DNA of 64,000 bases. Source: Dyadobacter sp. 676 (GTDB lineage Bacteria; Bacteroidota; Bacteroidia; Cytophagales; Spirosomataceae). A program made the position numbers and the translations under genes. Each line of letters starts with the position of its first letter. The stretch's first letter is position 1. The notes under the pieces are model-generated. The model was not told where the DNA came from, searched no databases, and saw only the letters and a program-made list of their open reading frames with translations. The stretch spans positions 310,001 to 374,000 of the forward strand of contig NZ_CP159289.1 in assembly GCF_040448675.1 (NCBI RefSeq), written 5' to 3'. This document shows positions 1-9,070 of the stretch, one piece after another.

Positions 1-497
1 CCGTAAGTTTTTGCTTCTTCTTTAAATGTGTTGTTTTTCTGATTGATGAAGAGCAGGTTCGGCAACGAACCAACCTGTGCCGGACCTGCCCGGCATACGT
101 AGATATCCAGGAAACCGTCCGCATTGATATCCACCATCGCCACGCCCCTCGCCCAACCCCCGTCAACCTGAATGCCGGATGGAGCCGTAATATCCTCGAA
201 CTGAATCCGCTGATCTTTACTTTTGTTCATGTACAACTTGCTCTCGCTCATATTGCCGGTAAAGAACAAGTCGGTAAGCCCGTCGTTGTTGATGTCACCG
301 GCCCCTACCCCGCCTCCGTTATAGAAGTATTCGTAAGTGAGGATGTTGAGCTGGTCGTTTTCATGAAGCCGGTTATTAAAATGTACGCCTGTCTGGTCGG
401 GTGACAGCAGTTCGAACAGCTTATTGCCTTCTTTTTTAGAAGTACAGGCGCCAGTCAGAAAGGCAATGCATAAAAACAGAGATAGCGGGCGGGTCAT
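1..497 (-). CDS. VCBS/FG-GAP repeat lipoprotein, N-terminal part (cut by window edge)
   Basis: The minus strand stays open from the ATG at 497 to the first base of the window, so only the N-terminal 165 residues or so are present. The start MTRPLSLFLCIAFLTGAC gives a short hydrophobic leader and a lipobox with Cys18, predicting an exported, lipid-anchored protein. The following sequence holds FG-GAP/VCBS-like blades: GVGAGDINNDGLTDLFFTGN and, about 45 residues later, MVDINADGFLDIYV. These carry the Asp/Asn-rich calcium-loop pattern of this beta-propeller family. In Bacteroidota such proteins, often ending in an ASPIC/UnbV domain, commonly lie next to SusC/SusD genes. This one follows the preceding lipoprotein gene after 10 bases and is probably the last visible gene of the 7762-to-1 operon. 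The substrate is unknown. Confidence 0.85.
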   Translation of the reverse strand, partial: MTRPLSLFLCIAFLTGACTSKKEGNKLFELLSPDQTGVHFNNRLHENDQLNILTYEYFYNGGGVGAGDINNDGLTDLFFTGNMSESKLYMNKSKDQRIQFEDITAPSGIQVDGGWARGVAMVDINADGFLDIYVCRAGPAQVGSLPNLLFINQKNNTFKEEAKTY

Positions 498-507
498 GGC
501 AAATACT

Positions 508-957
508 TTATTGCGTTCCTGCGGCAGGCGTTCCTGCGGCAGGCGTATGTATTTTGCTAAAAAACCTGACTTCATACAGTTCCTGATTTTTGCCGGGAAG
601 GTAAGGCTTCTGTGCCTTTTTCAATATCAGCTGCTCATTGGTAAGCTTCACGATTTGGAAACCGCTCAGCCTGTGGCCGATCGAATCGGTGTAAATCAGC
701 GAATCGGCAGAAGGGAGCTGATAATGGTAGGTCTTGAATCTCTCCTTTTTGCGCTCGATCATCACCCCATCGGCCCCATACTCGAAGGTAGACCAATGCT
801 CGTCAAAAGTATTATTGGTAAAACTGAACCCATTCACGAAGTTCCTGATCGAATCCGTACGCCAAACGCCTTCCAGTGCGTCCTGGCGGGTTTGGCACGA
901 GGCGAGGAGGATGGCGGGCAGGGCCAAAATGGTTAGCAAGTTTCGAAGTTGTGGCAT
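508..957 (-). CDS. Small lipoprotein, lipocalin-like
   Basis: This 149-residue protein starts at the ATG at 957, giving a signal MPQLRNLLTILALPAILLAS directly before a lipobox Cys21. A longer open frame to 1026 would add a tail encoded by the upstream repeat region and is rejected. After the leader the pattern LEGVWRTDSI, a Tyr/Asp-rich middle and FQIVKLTNEQLILKK resembles short lipocalin-like domains of Bacteroidota lipoproteins, though I cannot assign a ligand. The C-terminus is a duplicated PAAGT motif produced by a 15-base tandem duplication. It lies between SusD and the VCBS protein in the same orientation, so it probably belongs to the same operon. It is separated from SusD by the 8-base repeat tracts. 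Confidence 0.75.
   Translation of the reverse strand: MPQLRNLLTILALPAILLASCQTRQDALEGVWRTDSIRNFVNGFSFTNNTFDEHWSTFEYGADGVMIERKKERFKTYHYQLPSADSLIYTDSIGHRLSGFQIVKLTNEQLILKKAQKPYLPGKNQELYEVRFFSKIHTPAAGTPAAGTQ
513..542. repeat. 15-bp perfect tandem duplication inside a coding end
   Basis: The 15-mer GCGTTCCTGCGGCAG occurs twice head to tail, followed by a further GCGT. It encodes the repeated PAAGT at the extreme C-terminus of the lipoprotein above and keeps its frame. The core CCTGCGGCAGG is nearly self-complementary. Confidence 0.9.
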
Positions 958-969
958 TGTCTTAATTTT

Positions 970-997
970 GAATGACCGAATGACTGAATGACCGAAT
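970..997. repeat. 8-bp tandem repeat, GAATGACY, 3.5 copies
   Basis: Three consecutive 8-base units (GAATGACC, GAATGACT, GAATGACC) and a half unit lie just upstream of the lipoprotein ATG at 957. The unit is the same family as the large array at 1017-1128 but in the opposite orientation. The two tracts can therefore pair imperfectly (6 of 8 bases per unit) in DNA or RNA. Confidence 0.9.
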
Positions 998-1016
998 ATT
1001 TTTTCTTTTACACTAT

Positions 1017-1128
1017 AATCATTCAATCATTCAATCATTCAATCATTCAATCATTCAATCATTCAATCATTCAATCATTCAATCATTCAATCATTCAATC
1101 ATTCAATCATTCAATCATTCAATCATTA
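1017..1128. repeat. 8-bp minisatellite, AATCATTC, 13 perfect copies plus one 7/8 copy
   Basis: Thirteen identical copies of AATCATTC run from 1017 to 1120 and a fourteenth copy with one change ends at 1128, exactly at the SusD stop codon (TAA, complement of 1126-1128). Read along the transcribed minus strand the unit is GAATGATT. The array fills the gap between SusD and the downstream lipoprotein gene. Perfect short-unit arrays of this kind usually vary in copy number. Confidence 0.97.
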
Positions 1129-2568
1129 ATAATTACTGTTCTGCTTCAAAACCCCGTTACTCAAATCCACCTCGCGCTGCGGCAGGGGGAAGTAGTAGTG
1201 CTTGGGTTTGATGAAATTACGGCTCGGTTTGAATGGTCCGCGCGCGATTTTGTAATGCGCCACGATATCGATCAGCCCGGCTTTATCCCAGCGCATCAGG
1301 TCCTGGTGACGCTCGTTTTCACCGGCCAGCTCGACGCGGCGCTCATGCATGATATCAGCCATTTTGGCGCCCGTCTTAGCGGCCAGTCCGGCGCGCTTCC
1401 GAACTGCATTCAGCTCGCTATCACCACTTTGCCCCGAACGGATTTTCGCTTCGGCCACGAGCAGGTAAACATCCGCGGAACGAAGGAAAGGAGCATTCAG
1501 GCTCTGGCTCATATCGCCGGCATCTGTAAAGCTGGTGTATTTCCTGAACGAATAGCCGGTAACGCGGGTCATATTCGCCGCGAAGGTGGTAGTACCTGCT
1601 GCACCACGCTCGACTTTATCGCCCGGACTGTAAATCGAATAGGTCCGTCTCGGATCGCCTTTTTCAAATTCCTTCACGAGGTCTTCGATCGGTTCGTGGA
1701 AACCCCAGCCTCCAAATGCCTGCGGCGTGTGGTAAAAGGTCGGCGAGTTGTCGGTCGTCCAGCCGGTCTCGTATTGCAGCGAGAAAAGGATCTCAGGGTT
1801 GTTCTCGGTCACCAGCTGGAAGTTCTCGTTGTAGCTGTCGGCCAGCTTATAGGCCGCATTTCCGATCACTTTCTGGCCCGCTTCGATCGCTTTGGGCCAG
1901 TTTTCCTGGTATACGTACAATTTTGTAAGAAATCCATTGGCCGACCCCTGCGTAACCCGGCCCGCTTCACTTGCATCGTGGCTCACCGGCAGGAGACTGG
2001 CCGCTTTCTGAAAATCGGATTCCGCTTGCGCACGGACCTCCGCGAGGGTCGCCTTCGGTTTGTTATAGTTGTTATTCAAAGCATCTTCTTCCAGGATAAT
2101 AGGCACTTCACCGTAAATCAGTGAAAGGCGCCAGTATACAAATCCACGTAAAAAATACGCTTCGCCCATGCTGCGGTTCCGCAACGCCTCGTCCATGGTC
2201 ACTTTCGGCGCGTTGATTAACACCGCATTTGCACGCGATATTACCTCGTACTTCGTCGACCAGGTAGCCAGAATGTGCGAGTTGGCCGCATCGAACGTGA
2301 ACATTTCCAGCGAGGTCTCGTCGGAATGGTCGCCGGCACGGTTCATGTCGTCGGAACAGTTGTCGAATGTGTACTCGGTATGGGCAAAGCCGTCTTCGTT
2401 GAGCAGCGGGGCGTAAATGGCATTGGTAGCAGCTACCACGTCGTCGCCGTTACGCCAGAATTGCTGGGACGTAACCTGGCCGTAAGGCGTGCTTTCGAGC
2501 AGATCGTCGTTACAACTGATTGCGGCTATCAGGAAGAGCCATCCGGCCATTACATATATCTTTTTCAT
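1126..2568 (-). CDS. SusD/RagB-family nutrient-binding outer-membrane lipoprotein
   Basis: This is a 480-residue surface lipoprotein that binds substrate for its SusC partner, encoded 42 bases upstream. The leader MKKIYVMAGWLFLIAAISC ends in a lipobox Cys19. The N-terminal motif LLESTPYGQVTSQQFWRNGDD, a helical TPR-like core with AYFLRGFVYWRL, and a C-terminal block of the type ADVYLLVAEAKIR followed by HERRVELAGENERHQDLMRW are diagnostic of SusD. Length is normal. It is co-oriented with the STN-type SusC and the FecR/FecI pair, so it is expected to be induced through that sigma factor. The stop codon forms the edge of the 8-base repeat array. The bound substrate cannot be told from sequence. 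Confidence 0.95.
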   Translation of the reverse strand: MKKIYVMAGWLFLIAAISCNDDLLESTPYGQVTSQQFWRNGDDVVAATNAIYAPLLNEDGFAHTEYTFDNCSDDMNRAGDHSDETSLEMFTFDAANSHILATWSTKYEVISRANAVLINAPKVTMDEALRNRSMGEAYFLRGFVYWRLSLIYGEVPIILEEDALNNNYNKPKATLAEVRAQAESDFQKAASLLPVSHDASEAGRVTQGSANGFLTKLYVYQENWPKAIEAGQKVIGNAAYKLADSYNENFQLVTENNPEILFSLQYETGWTTDNSPTFYHTPQAFGGWGFHEPIEDLVKEFEKGDPRRTYSIYSPGDKVERGAAGTTTFAANMTRVTGYSFRKYTSFTDAGDMSQSLNAPFLRSADVYLLVAEAKIRSGQSGDSELNAVRKRAGLAAKTGAKMADIMHERRVELAGENERHQDLMRWDKAGLIDIVAHYKIARGPFKPSRNFIKPKHYYFPLPQREVDLSNGVLKQNSNY

Positions 2569-2610
2569 GTCGGGTTGTCTTTTGAAAGATCTTTCGGTCT
2601 TGATTTTTAG

Positions 2611-5600
2611 TTAAAAGGACAGGGTGGCTCCGATGGTCCATGTGCGCGCCTGCGGATATTGCGCGTAATCCACGTTGAGCTGGCTGTAAAGACCTGCCGC
2701 TTTGGAACCCGCGTCGTTGCCGACATAACCCAGTTCAGGGTTCATACCGGAGTACCTGGTCAGCGTAAACACGTTCTGCCCTGTAACGTAAATCCGCGCC
2801 TGTGACAGTTTCACCTTTTCGAGTACCGTTTTCGGAATGGTATAACCTAGTGTAAAGTTTTTCAGGCGGAAGAAATCCCCTTTTTCCACGAACAGGTCGG
2901 AAGGCCGGAAATTGCGGTTCGGGTTATCGATACTCAAACGCGGCACGGTGTTGCTGGTACCGGCGCCGTTCCAGCGCTCATTCGCCTCGTTATAGAGATT
3001 AAACGAATAGCTAGCGTCGAGGCCCTGCATTCTGTCGGCATTAAAAATGGAAACGCCTCCCACCCCTACGAAGAACAGGTTCAGATCGAACCCTTTGTAG
3101 GCCAGTCCGGCATTCAGCCCATAGTTAATCTTCGGCTGCGGGCTTCCGATAATCGTCCGGTCTTTGTCGTCGACCACGCCATCGCCCGTCAAGTCGAGAA
3201 AACGCACGTCGCCGGGATGGATCTGTCCATTGGTTTTGCGGGAATCGTTAGCGATGTTTGGGTCCGAATCGATCTCTCCCTGGCTTTGGTATAAGCCATT
3301 TGTTTTATAGCCGTAAAAAGTGCCGTAGGGATGGTTCTCGTATGTGCGCACGATCTCCTGTTGCCCGCGGCCGTACAATTGAGATGCAAGGAAGCCACCC
3401 GGAGTAGCCAATTTGGTAATGCGGTTTTTGATCAAAGTCGCATTGCCGCTCACATTGAAGGTAAGATCGCCAAAGGAATGGCGGTACGACGCCTCGATTT
3501 CTACCCCCTTGTTACGCAGCTGGCCGATATTCTGATCGGGAATAACGGAGGTGCCGATCGTTCCGACGGACGGCGGCGCCAGCAGCATTTTCTTGGTGTC
3601 CTTGATAAAATAGTTGACCGAAAGGTACAATGCGTTCTTCCAAAGCCCGGCCTCCACACCGAAGTTGGTCATTTCGGCCGTTTCCCATCCGATTTGCAGG
3701 TTGGCCAGGCGGCTTTGTGCCGCTCCCGAAATCGGGTTCTGCGTACCGCCCGCACCTAGTGCGTACCGGTACGACGAGTTGATCAGTGCCAGGTACTGCA
3801 ACGAATTCACATTCTGGTTGCCCAGCTGCCCCCAGCCGCCGGTAAGCTTGAAGTTGCTGAACACCGGCAATGTATTTTTGAAAAAATCTTCTTCCGACAG
3901 CCTCCATCCGAGCGAAAATGCGGGAAAGTAGCCCCAACGGTTGCCCGGCGCAAATTTGGACGAACCATCGGCGCGGAATGTTGCGGTGAGCAAGTAGCGG
4001 TCCATGAGCGAGTAATTGGCACGCCCGAACCAGGAAGCCAGCGCATCGTAGCTGCGGTTGCCGTCCTCCCCTGCCACGGACACGATCGTTCCGGCATACT
4101 GCAGGTAACGTAACGTAGGATCTTCGCTGGCGAAATCGCGCCCGCGCTGCCTGGACGAAATGCTGTTGAAGGTCTGGGACGTATAGCCGCCTACCAGGCT
4201 CAGGTTGTGTGTCCCGAACTTTTTGTCATAGGAAAGAAAATATTCCTGCAAAAAAAGACCAGTATTTACCGTGCGTCAGGTCGAGCTGGTTATAGGAGTT
4301 GGTCCGGAACTGATCGTTGATCTTAATCTCGAAATTGGTGCTTTCCGAAAATGTGGCGTCCATAGCCAGGTTTGCACGCAGTTTCAGGCCTTTGAGGAGT
4401 TCCAGCTCGCCTGTCAGGCTTCCGAGAAAACGGTTACGGATGTTGTTCTGATCCTGGGTATCGACTGTGAAAATAGGGTTGTTGATATCGCCAAACGCGC
4501 CGATCCCCTTCGTGGAGCTATACGAGCCATCGGCATTGCGGACCGGCAGGCCCGGATGGAAGCGGATCGCGCTCCAAAGCAGGCCCGTTTGTGAAGAAGT
4601 CGTGTTCGGGGCGGTATTATGGGTGTTGGTAAACTGCAAGTTTTGCCCGATTTTCAACCTCGAACCGATTTTGTGGTCCGAGTTGACGCGGAACGTGTAC
4701 CTCTTGTAGTACGACTTCCCGATAATGCCTTTTTCATTATAATAACCTCCCGAAATCGAGAAGGAGGAATATTTTCCCCCGCCACGGATCGCCGCGTCGT
4801 AATTCTGCGTGACGCCCTGTTTCAGCAATGCCTCCTGCCAGTTGGTTCTCTGGGTCTGGTATTGCGCATCCTCCCAGATCGGAGGTACGGGCAAGCCGTC
4901 GTTTTTGTATGCTTCCTGTTTCAACCTGGCCAGGTCGGGCGCTTCCAGCATATCGAGGATCTTGATGCGGTTGCTTACGCCGACGTACCCATTGACCGTT
5001 GCCGTGATCGGATTATCGAATGTGCCGCGTTTCGTCGTAATGATCACCACCCCGTTGGCCGCACGTGTTCCGTAAATAGCCGATGCCGAGGCGTCTTTCA
5101 GGATTTCGATGGACTCAATGTCGTTTGGGTTCACATCGTTCATCGAGCCGGCCGGCACGCCGTCGATCACCACCAGCGGGTCGGCATTGTTGACCGTACC
5201 GAAGCCGCGGATCTGGATCGTGCCCGCGTCGCCGGGTGCCCCACCGTTACGGATCACATTCACCCCCGCCGCACGGCCCTGCAAGGCCTGCTGCGCACCA
5301 CCCGACGGAAGATTTTGAAAGTCAGACCCTTTCACGGACGAAACCGCTCCGGTCACATCCTTTTTTTCCTGTGTGCCATATCCCACCACCACTACTTCTT
5401 TCAATGCGCTTACATCCGGCGCCATTGTAATATTGATCACCGAGCTGTTTCCCACCACGGCGTCCTGGCTTACATAGCCGATGAACGAGAACCGCAATGT
5501 GGCGCCATTATCGGGCACATTCAGCTGAAACTGGCCGTTCTGATCGGAAGTAGTCCCCTGCTGGCTGCCCACGATGAGGATATTCACCCCGGGCAATCCA

Positions 5601-6058
5601 TCGCCTTTCTCGTCGACGACTTTTCCCGTCACCGTTCGGTCGGCGGGATTGCCTGCCGTCTCGGTGCGAAATGGGGCTGCGCTTTGCGGATCGCTCTTTT
5701 TCCTTAGCAGGATACGGGAATTTCCGACCACTTCATAGGAAACATTGAGGGGTGTGAGCAACTGATCGAGCACGCGGTTAAGGGAACCCTGCAGTTGTTT
5801 CGCCGCGACTGTACTTCTTCCCTGGATACTGCCGGAGCTGTATACGAACTTAACATCCGCCTGTTTCTCGATCTGCCGCAACACCTGCCTGATTTCCAGC
5901 GACTCCACTTTCAGGGAAATCTCCTTGTTGAGCAACTCCTGGCTATAAACGCCGTTCGCCATGGAGATCCCACAGCATATCAGGGCAAGCAAAAGTTGTT
6001 TAGCCGTAGTACTCATGACTTTGTAAACAACCCTTTTGTAGGGTATTTTTTTATGCAT
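2611..6058 (-). CDS. SusC-type TonB-dependent transporter with STN domain; frame broken at 4250-4256
   Basis: This outer-membrane importer reads as 1148 residues if one base is removed from the A7 run (T7 on the coding strand) at 4250-4256. As given, the frame stops near residue 605 and the rest is open in another frame. Order: membrane-spanning leader (about 1-40), STN domain (about 43-122, EISLKVESLEIRQVLRQIEK), carboxypeptidase-regulatory-like beta-sandwich (about 142-215), plug with QIRGFGTVNNADPLVVIDG and NPNDIESIEILKDASASAIY, then the 22-strand barrel ending in ARTWTIGATLSF. The STN domain is the part that talks to a FecR anti-sigma factor, and one is encoded 129 bases upstream. The break is most likely a sequencing error; phase variation at the run is the alternative. 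Confidence 0.93.
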
Positions 6059-6187
6059 AATTTTAAAGGTTTTTGTGGACTGAACAACTCAAAAACAAAC
6101 GGTATCCTTCTGCCAGGAAGGGTATTCAAGAGCCGGGCATGTTAGCGCATGGCCGGCATTTATTTAAACTCGCTTAATATTTCACCA

Positions 6188-7186
6188 TCAGTCGCCGCAT
6201 CCCTCGCCTGCAATGAACAGCGATGCACCGCGGCGTTCGTATTCCACATTCACGGCCTTGCAGATCAGGTCGAGCTGATCGAACATCGGCAGGTCGTTGA
6301 GATCGCCGGTAAAAAGGCAGTTCCGCAAAACGTCGCCTTCCAGCACGATATCGATGCCATAGGTTTTTTCCAGCAATGCCAGCACATCCACGGCCGGTGT
6401 TTCCGAAAACTCGAACGACGTCCGCGATTCGCCGGGCTTGACAGCCACCGGGTTATTGACGATCCCCAGCTCCATTTTCCGTGAGTCCTTGTCGAACACC
6501 ACTTTCTGATTGGGCGTGAGAATGAACCCGTTCTTGCTGGAAGTTTTGCTGTCGGAGGTTTCATACACGGAAACGCGCCCGGTTGCCACCTGCACCTCGA
6601 TGGAACCGGCGCCATCGTAGGACTTTACATTGAAACTGGTTCCCAGCACTTGCGTCGCAAGATTTCCGGTGGCCACGATAAACGGTCGGGTCACGTCCCT
6701 TTTTACCCGAAAAAAGGCCTCGCCGTGCAAATACACCATTCTTTTGCGCTTCCCGAAATCGTCGGGATAGCTGATCCGGCTCCTGGGTTGCAGGATTACC
6801 AGGCTGCCGTCGCCCAGCGTCAGGCGCTGCGGCTTTCGCGAGGTATTGCTTACCGCAAAACCCTCGTCATCAGCGTTCCAGAGCGAGCTGAACAGTGGGG
6901 AATAAGTACTTTGTTCCGGCGATTTGTAGAGAAAAAAGCCCGCCACGAGCGCTACCGAAGCTGCGGCAACCATCCACCACCAGCCGGCCGGGACCGGCTT
7001 CCGGGTCGTATTTGCCAGCAATTTCTGCCTGATCCGCCGTCCGATCTCGTCTTTCTCGGATAGCAATACTTCCGAATCATTCACAGGATTTTCGCGGAGA
7101 TATCGTTCCATCCACCTGTCCTCGTCCGCCGTCGTTTCCCCGGCTATGTATTTTTCGATCAGTTTGTCGTAGCTGTATGACGTCAT
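6188..7186 (-). CDS. FecR-family anti-sigma factor
   Basis: This 332-residue inner-membrane regulator should hold the ECF sigma factor encoded 21 bases upstream and release it when the STN domain of the SusC transporter signals. Residues 1-60 form the cytoplasmic helical part typical of FecR (YIAGETTADEDRWMERYL), 68-87 a single membrane segment beginning GWWWMVAAASVALVAGFF, and 105-220 the periplasmic FecR domain with LGDGSLVILQPRSRISYP and YLHGEAFFRVKRD. The last 70 residues form the STN-like C-terminal domain. Length and order are standard for Bacteroidota FecR proteins. The order sigma factor, FecR, SusC, SusD is the classical cell-surface-signalling arrangement. Confidence 0.93.
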   Translation of the reverse strand: MTSYSYDKLIEKYIAGETTADEDRWMERYLRENPVNDSEVLLSEKDEIGRRIRQKLLANTTRKPVPAGWWWMVAAASVALVAGFFLYKSPEQSTYSPLFSSLWNADDEGFAVSNTSRKPQRLTLGDGSLVILQPRSRISYPDDFGKRKRMVYLHGEAFFRVKRDVTRPFIVATGNLATQVLGTSFNVKSYDGAGSIEVQVATGRVSVYETSDSKTSSKNGFILTPNQKVVFDKDSRKMELGIVNNPVAVKPGESRTSFEFSETPAVDVLALLEKTYGIDIVLEGDVLRNCLFTGDLNDLPMFDQLDLICKAVNVEYERRGASLFIAGEGCGD

Positions 7187-7207
7187 CTGCGGAGGCGTGT
7201 ATAGGTT

Positions 7208-7762
7208 TTAGTTACTGGAATAGTACATCCAGAGATTTTCTTTTAATGCTTTCAATGATTTGGTAATGTGGTACTCCACCGCTTTCTCCGAGATGTTCAA
7301 TTCTTCGGCGATATCTTTAACGGGGCGGTTCTCGAACCGGCTTAGCTGAAATACGCGACTGGTTTTTTCGGGCAGTTTGCGCATGACCTCGTCTACCGCC
7401 CGCGACAAATCAGAAAACTGCACTATTTCATCCGTCGAATAGGTCTCCTGTATTTTATTAAGGATCAAATACTCCTGGTACCGCCGCCAGGTGATCTGCG
7501 ACCTGATGAAATTCGTCACCCGGTATTTCATGGCGATCACCAGATATGTTCCCAGGTTCCTTATTTCGGTTTCCAGCCGCTTGTTCCAGAGGCTCTCGAA
7601 AATATCGTGTACGAGCTCCTCCGATTCCTCCCTCGACCCGACCTGGTGATAGGAGATACAGAACAACTTATACCAGTAACGGTCGTAAATCTCCTCGAAA
7701 GCACGCTTATTGCTTTCCCGGAGCTGTCCTACCAGCTGTTCATCGGTTAGAAATTTAGTCAT
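7208..7762 (-). CDS. ECF RNA polymerase sigma factor (FecI-like, Bacteroidota type)
   Basis: This is a sigma-70 family protein of 184 residues. The start at 7762 (MTKFLTDEQLVGQL) is preferred to an in-frame start 39 bases upstream because GGAG lies eight bases before it. Region 2 spans roughly residues 13-80, with SNKRAFEEIYDRYWYKLF and ELVHDIFESLWNKR. Region 4 (about 120-175) carries a helix-turn-helix in NRPVKDIAEELNISEKAVEY. It has no anti-sigma domain of its own. FecR follows after 21 bases, so the two are co-transcribed. The probable target is the promoter of the adjacent SusC/SusD genes and perhaps this operon itself. Confidence 0.94.
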   Translation of the reverse strand: MTKFLTDEQLVGQLRESNKRAFEEIYDRYWYKLFCISYHQVGSREESEELVHDIFESLWNKRLETEIRNLGTYLVIAMKYRVTNFIRSQITWRRYQEYLILNKIQETYSTDEIVQFSDLSRAVDEVMRKLPEKTSRVFQLSRFENRPVKDIAEELNISEKAVEYHITKSLKALKENLWMYYSSN

Positions 7763-7845
7763 GAGGGGTGCTCCTTTTCCCGGATCTGTATGTATAGTCA
7801 AACAACCTTCACAAACCCCTAAACTGTTTGTGATTTTTTTAAAAA

Positions 7846-8646
7846 CTATTTCACCAGAAACTTCCGGAACTCCGAATCGATCTGAAATTCCGTGATACCA
7901 TACCGAAGCATACGTTCACAATCCTTTTGGGCGTCGGCCATCATGTCCGGGGAATTGCGGTAATGGAACTTGTTAATGGCCGCCACCAGGCGAATGTTAT
8001 GCTTGCGCGCCCACGCCGCATCCTCCTGCGCAAGCTTCGCCGGCCGCTCGAAAAAATAGTAGTGTTCTGCGCGGTAACCGGGTTTTCGCATGTTTTCCTC
8101 CAATTGCCTCCGCGAACAGCTCAAACGTACCTTCCCGGTAAAAAATGCCGTCGACTCTTCGGTGCCGATCATCAGCGCCGTTTTCCTGAGACCATACCGG
8201 TCCAGCAATGCAATCAGCTTGTCGAACGCCGTGGAATCCAGGCCAGCGATCTTATTGTCGAGCATTACGGCCATCCTGTTGTCCGCACAAAACCGGAATA
8301 CGTCTTCCAGGAGCATCGGGTGGTTACCGTCCAACCGGCTTGTGAGCTGTTGCGCCTCCTTCCAGCGTGTCGCGGTCACGCTTCGGCTATCACCATAAAA
8401 TCGCATGAAATCTGCATCGTGGTTGGCCATCAAAACGCCGTCGGCCGTAATGCGCATATCCGTTTCGATCATTCCGTAACCTTGCCGGGCGGCTTCCCTT
8501 AATGCCGGGAGCCCGTTTTCAGTAAACGTACTGTCCACCACTCCGCCGCGGTGGGCAATCAGGCGCACTACCCCGGTTTGTCCGCTGGCGTCGGCGAGGT
8601 TTAACAGGCAGCAATAAGCAAGAATTATCGGGAAAAATTGTTTCAT
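7846..8646 (-). CDS. Glycerophosphodiester phosphodiesterase family protein, secreted
   Basis: A 266-residue protein with an N-terminal signal segment (MKQFFPIILAYCCLLNLADA) that exports it to the periplasm. The GDPD TIM-barrel motifs are all visible: catalytic H32-R33 in LIAHRGG, the metal-binding ETD at 61-63, and H76 in MANHDADF. E43-N44 (FTENG) is in the usual place. The family hydrolyses glycerophosphodiesters to glycerol-3-phosphate plus an alcohol using a divalent metal. It lies 83 bases upstream of the sigma factor start on the same strand but looks like a separate unit. The exact substrate is open, since many Bacteroidota paralogues act on other phosphodiesters. Confidence 0.9.
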   Translation of the reverse strand: MKQFFPIILAYCCLLNLADASGQTGVVRLIAHRGGVVDSTFTENGLPALREAARQGYGMIETDMRITADGVLMANHDADFMRFYGDSRSVTATRWKEAQQLTSRLDGNHPMLLEDVFRFCADNRMAVMLDNKIAGLDSTAFDKLIALLDRYGLRKTALMIGTEESTAFFTGKVRLSCSRRQLEENMRKPGYRAEHYYFFERPAKLAQEDAAWARKHNIRLVAAINKFHYRNSPDMMADAQKDCERMLRYGITEFQIDSEFRKFLVK

Positions 8647-9020
8647 AACGGTTTATTCAGGTTTGTAAAAATAGTCCCGGAATGGCATTCGGAGTACGTG
8701 GTTAACAATAATATAAAGATCGGAAAAAGGGTTCGCCTTGCGCCGTTTTTACCGATTGATAACTGCACCCTGCCTGTCATTCAACAAGTTTGGGGAACGT
8801 GGATTTTCAGTGTTTGTTTGCGATGAGCTTAATGAAACGGATACACACACTATTTCTTTCGACTTACTATACACACTGCGAGCCCGCTATGCACACACTT
8901 TTACCTCTTACGCACACACACTAGTTCAATTCACTCCTATATATACGCAGCGCCCGCCTTGCCAGCCCGCGCTGTTAATGGAAAAATCAAAGGCATGCCG
9001 GCAGCTTGGCCGGTACAACA
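8647..9020. other. Long intergenic region without a convincing gene
   Basis: No frame here shows protein-like composition. A 105-codon open frame on the plus strand (8738-9055) runs into the terminator palindrome and has no recognisable start signal or family resemblance. The region carries four CACACACT boxes (8843-8922) and AT-rich sequence, so it may hold the promoter region of the GDPD gene, whose start is at 8646. Confidence 0.6.
8843..8922. repeat. Four spaced CACACACT boxes
   Basis: ACACACACT (ends 8851), TACACACT (ends 8877), GCACACACT (ends 8899) and GCACACACACT (ends 8922) are direct repeats 26, 22 and 23 bases apart, about two helical turns. They lie 200-280 bases upstream of the divergently reading GDPD start. 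They could be binding sites for a regulator; no known operator is recognised. Confidence 0.5.
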
Positions 9021-9048
9021 AAAAAAGGGTCCCGCGGGACCCTTTTTT
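9021..9048 (-). terminator. Perfect 28-bp palindromic intrinsic terminator
   Basis: A6-GGGTCCC-G is followed directly by its exact complement, giving a GC-rich stem flanked by A6 and T6. It therefore reads as a Rho-independent terminator on both strands. It lies 22 bases after the stop of the minus-strand gene 9071-9442. Flanking ACAAC/GTTGT extends the symmetry with one bulged base. Confidence 0.88.
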
Positions 9049-9070
9049 GTTGTAAAATTCAGATAGAAGT

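Noticed and set aside
1017-1128. Possible CRISPR array
   Set aside because: The repeat is 8 bases with no spacers; it is a minisatellite.
988-2124. A 378-codon plus-strand open frame with a repetitive Ser-Phe-Asn-His-Ser start
   Set aside because: It is antisense to SusD and its beginning only translates the 8-bp repeat array; the SusD frame has full family support.
4619-5707. A 362-codon plus-strand open frame
   Set aside because: Antisense to the conserved STN/plug part of SusC, with Arg/Val-rich shadow composition.
8738-9055. A 105-codon plus-strand open frame
   Set aside because: Composition is not protein-like, no ribosome-binding site is visible, and it runs through the terminator palindrome.
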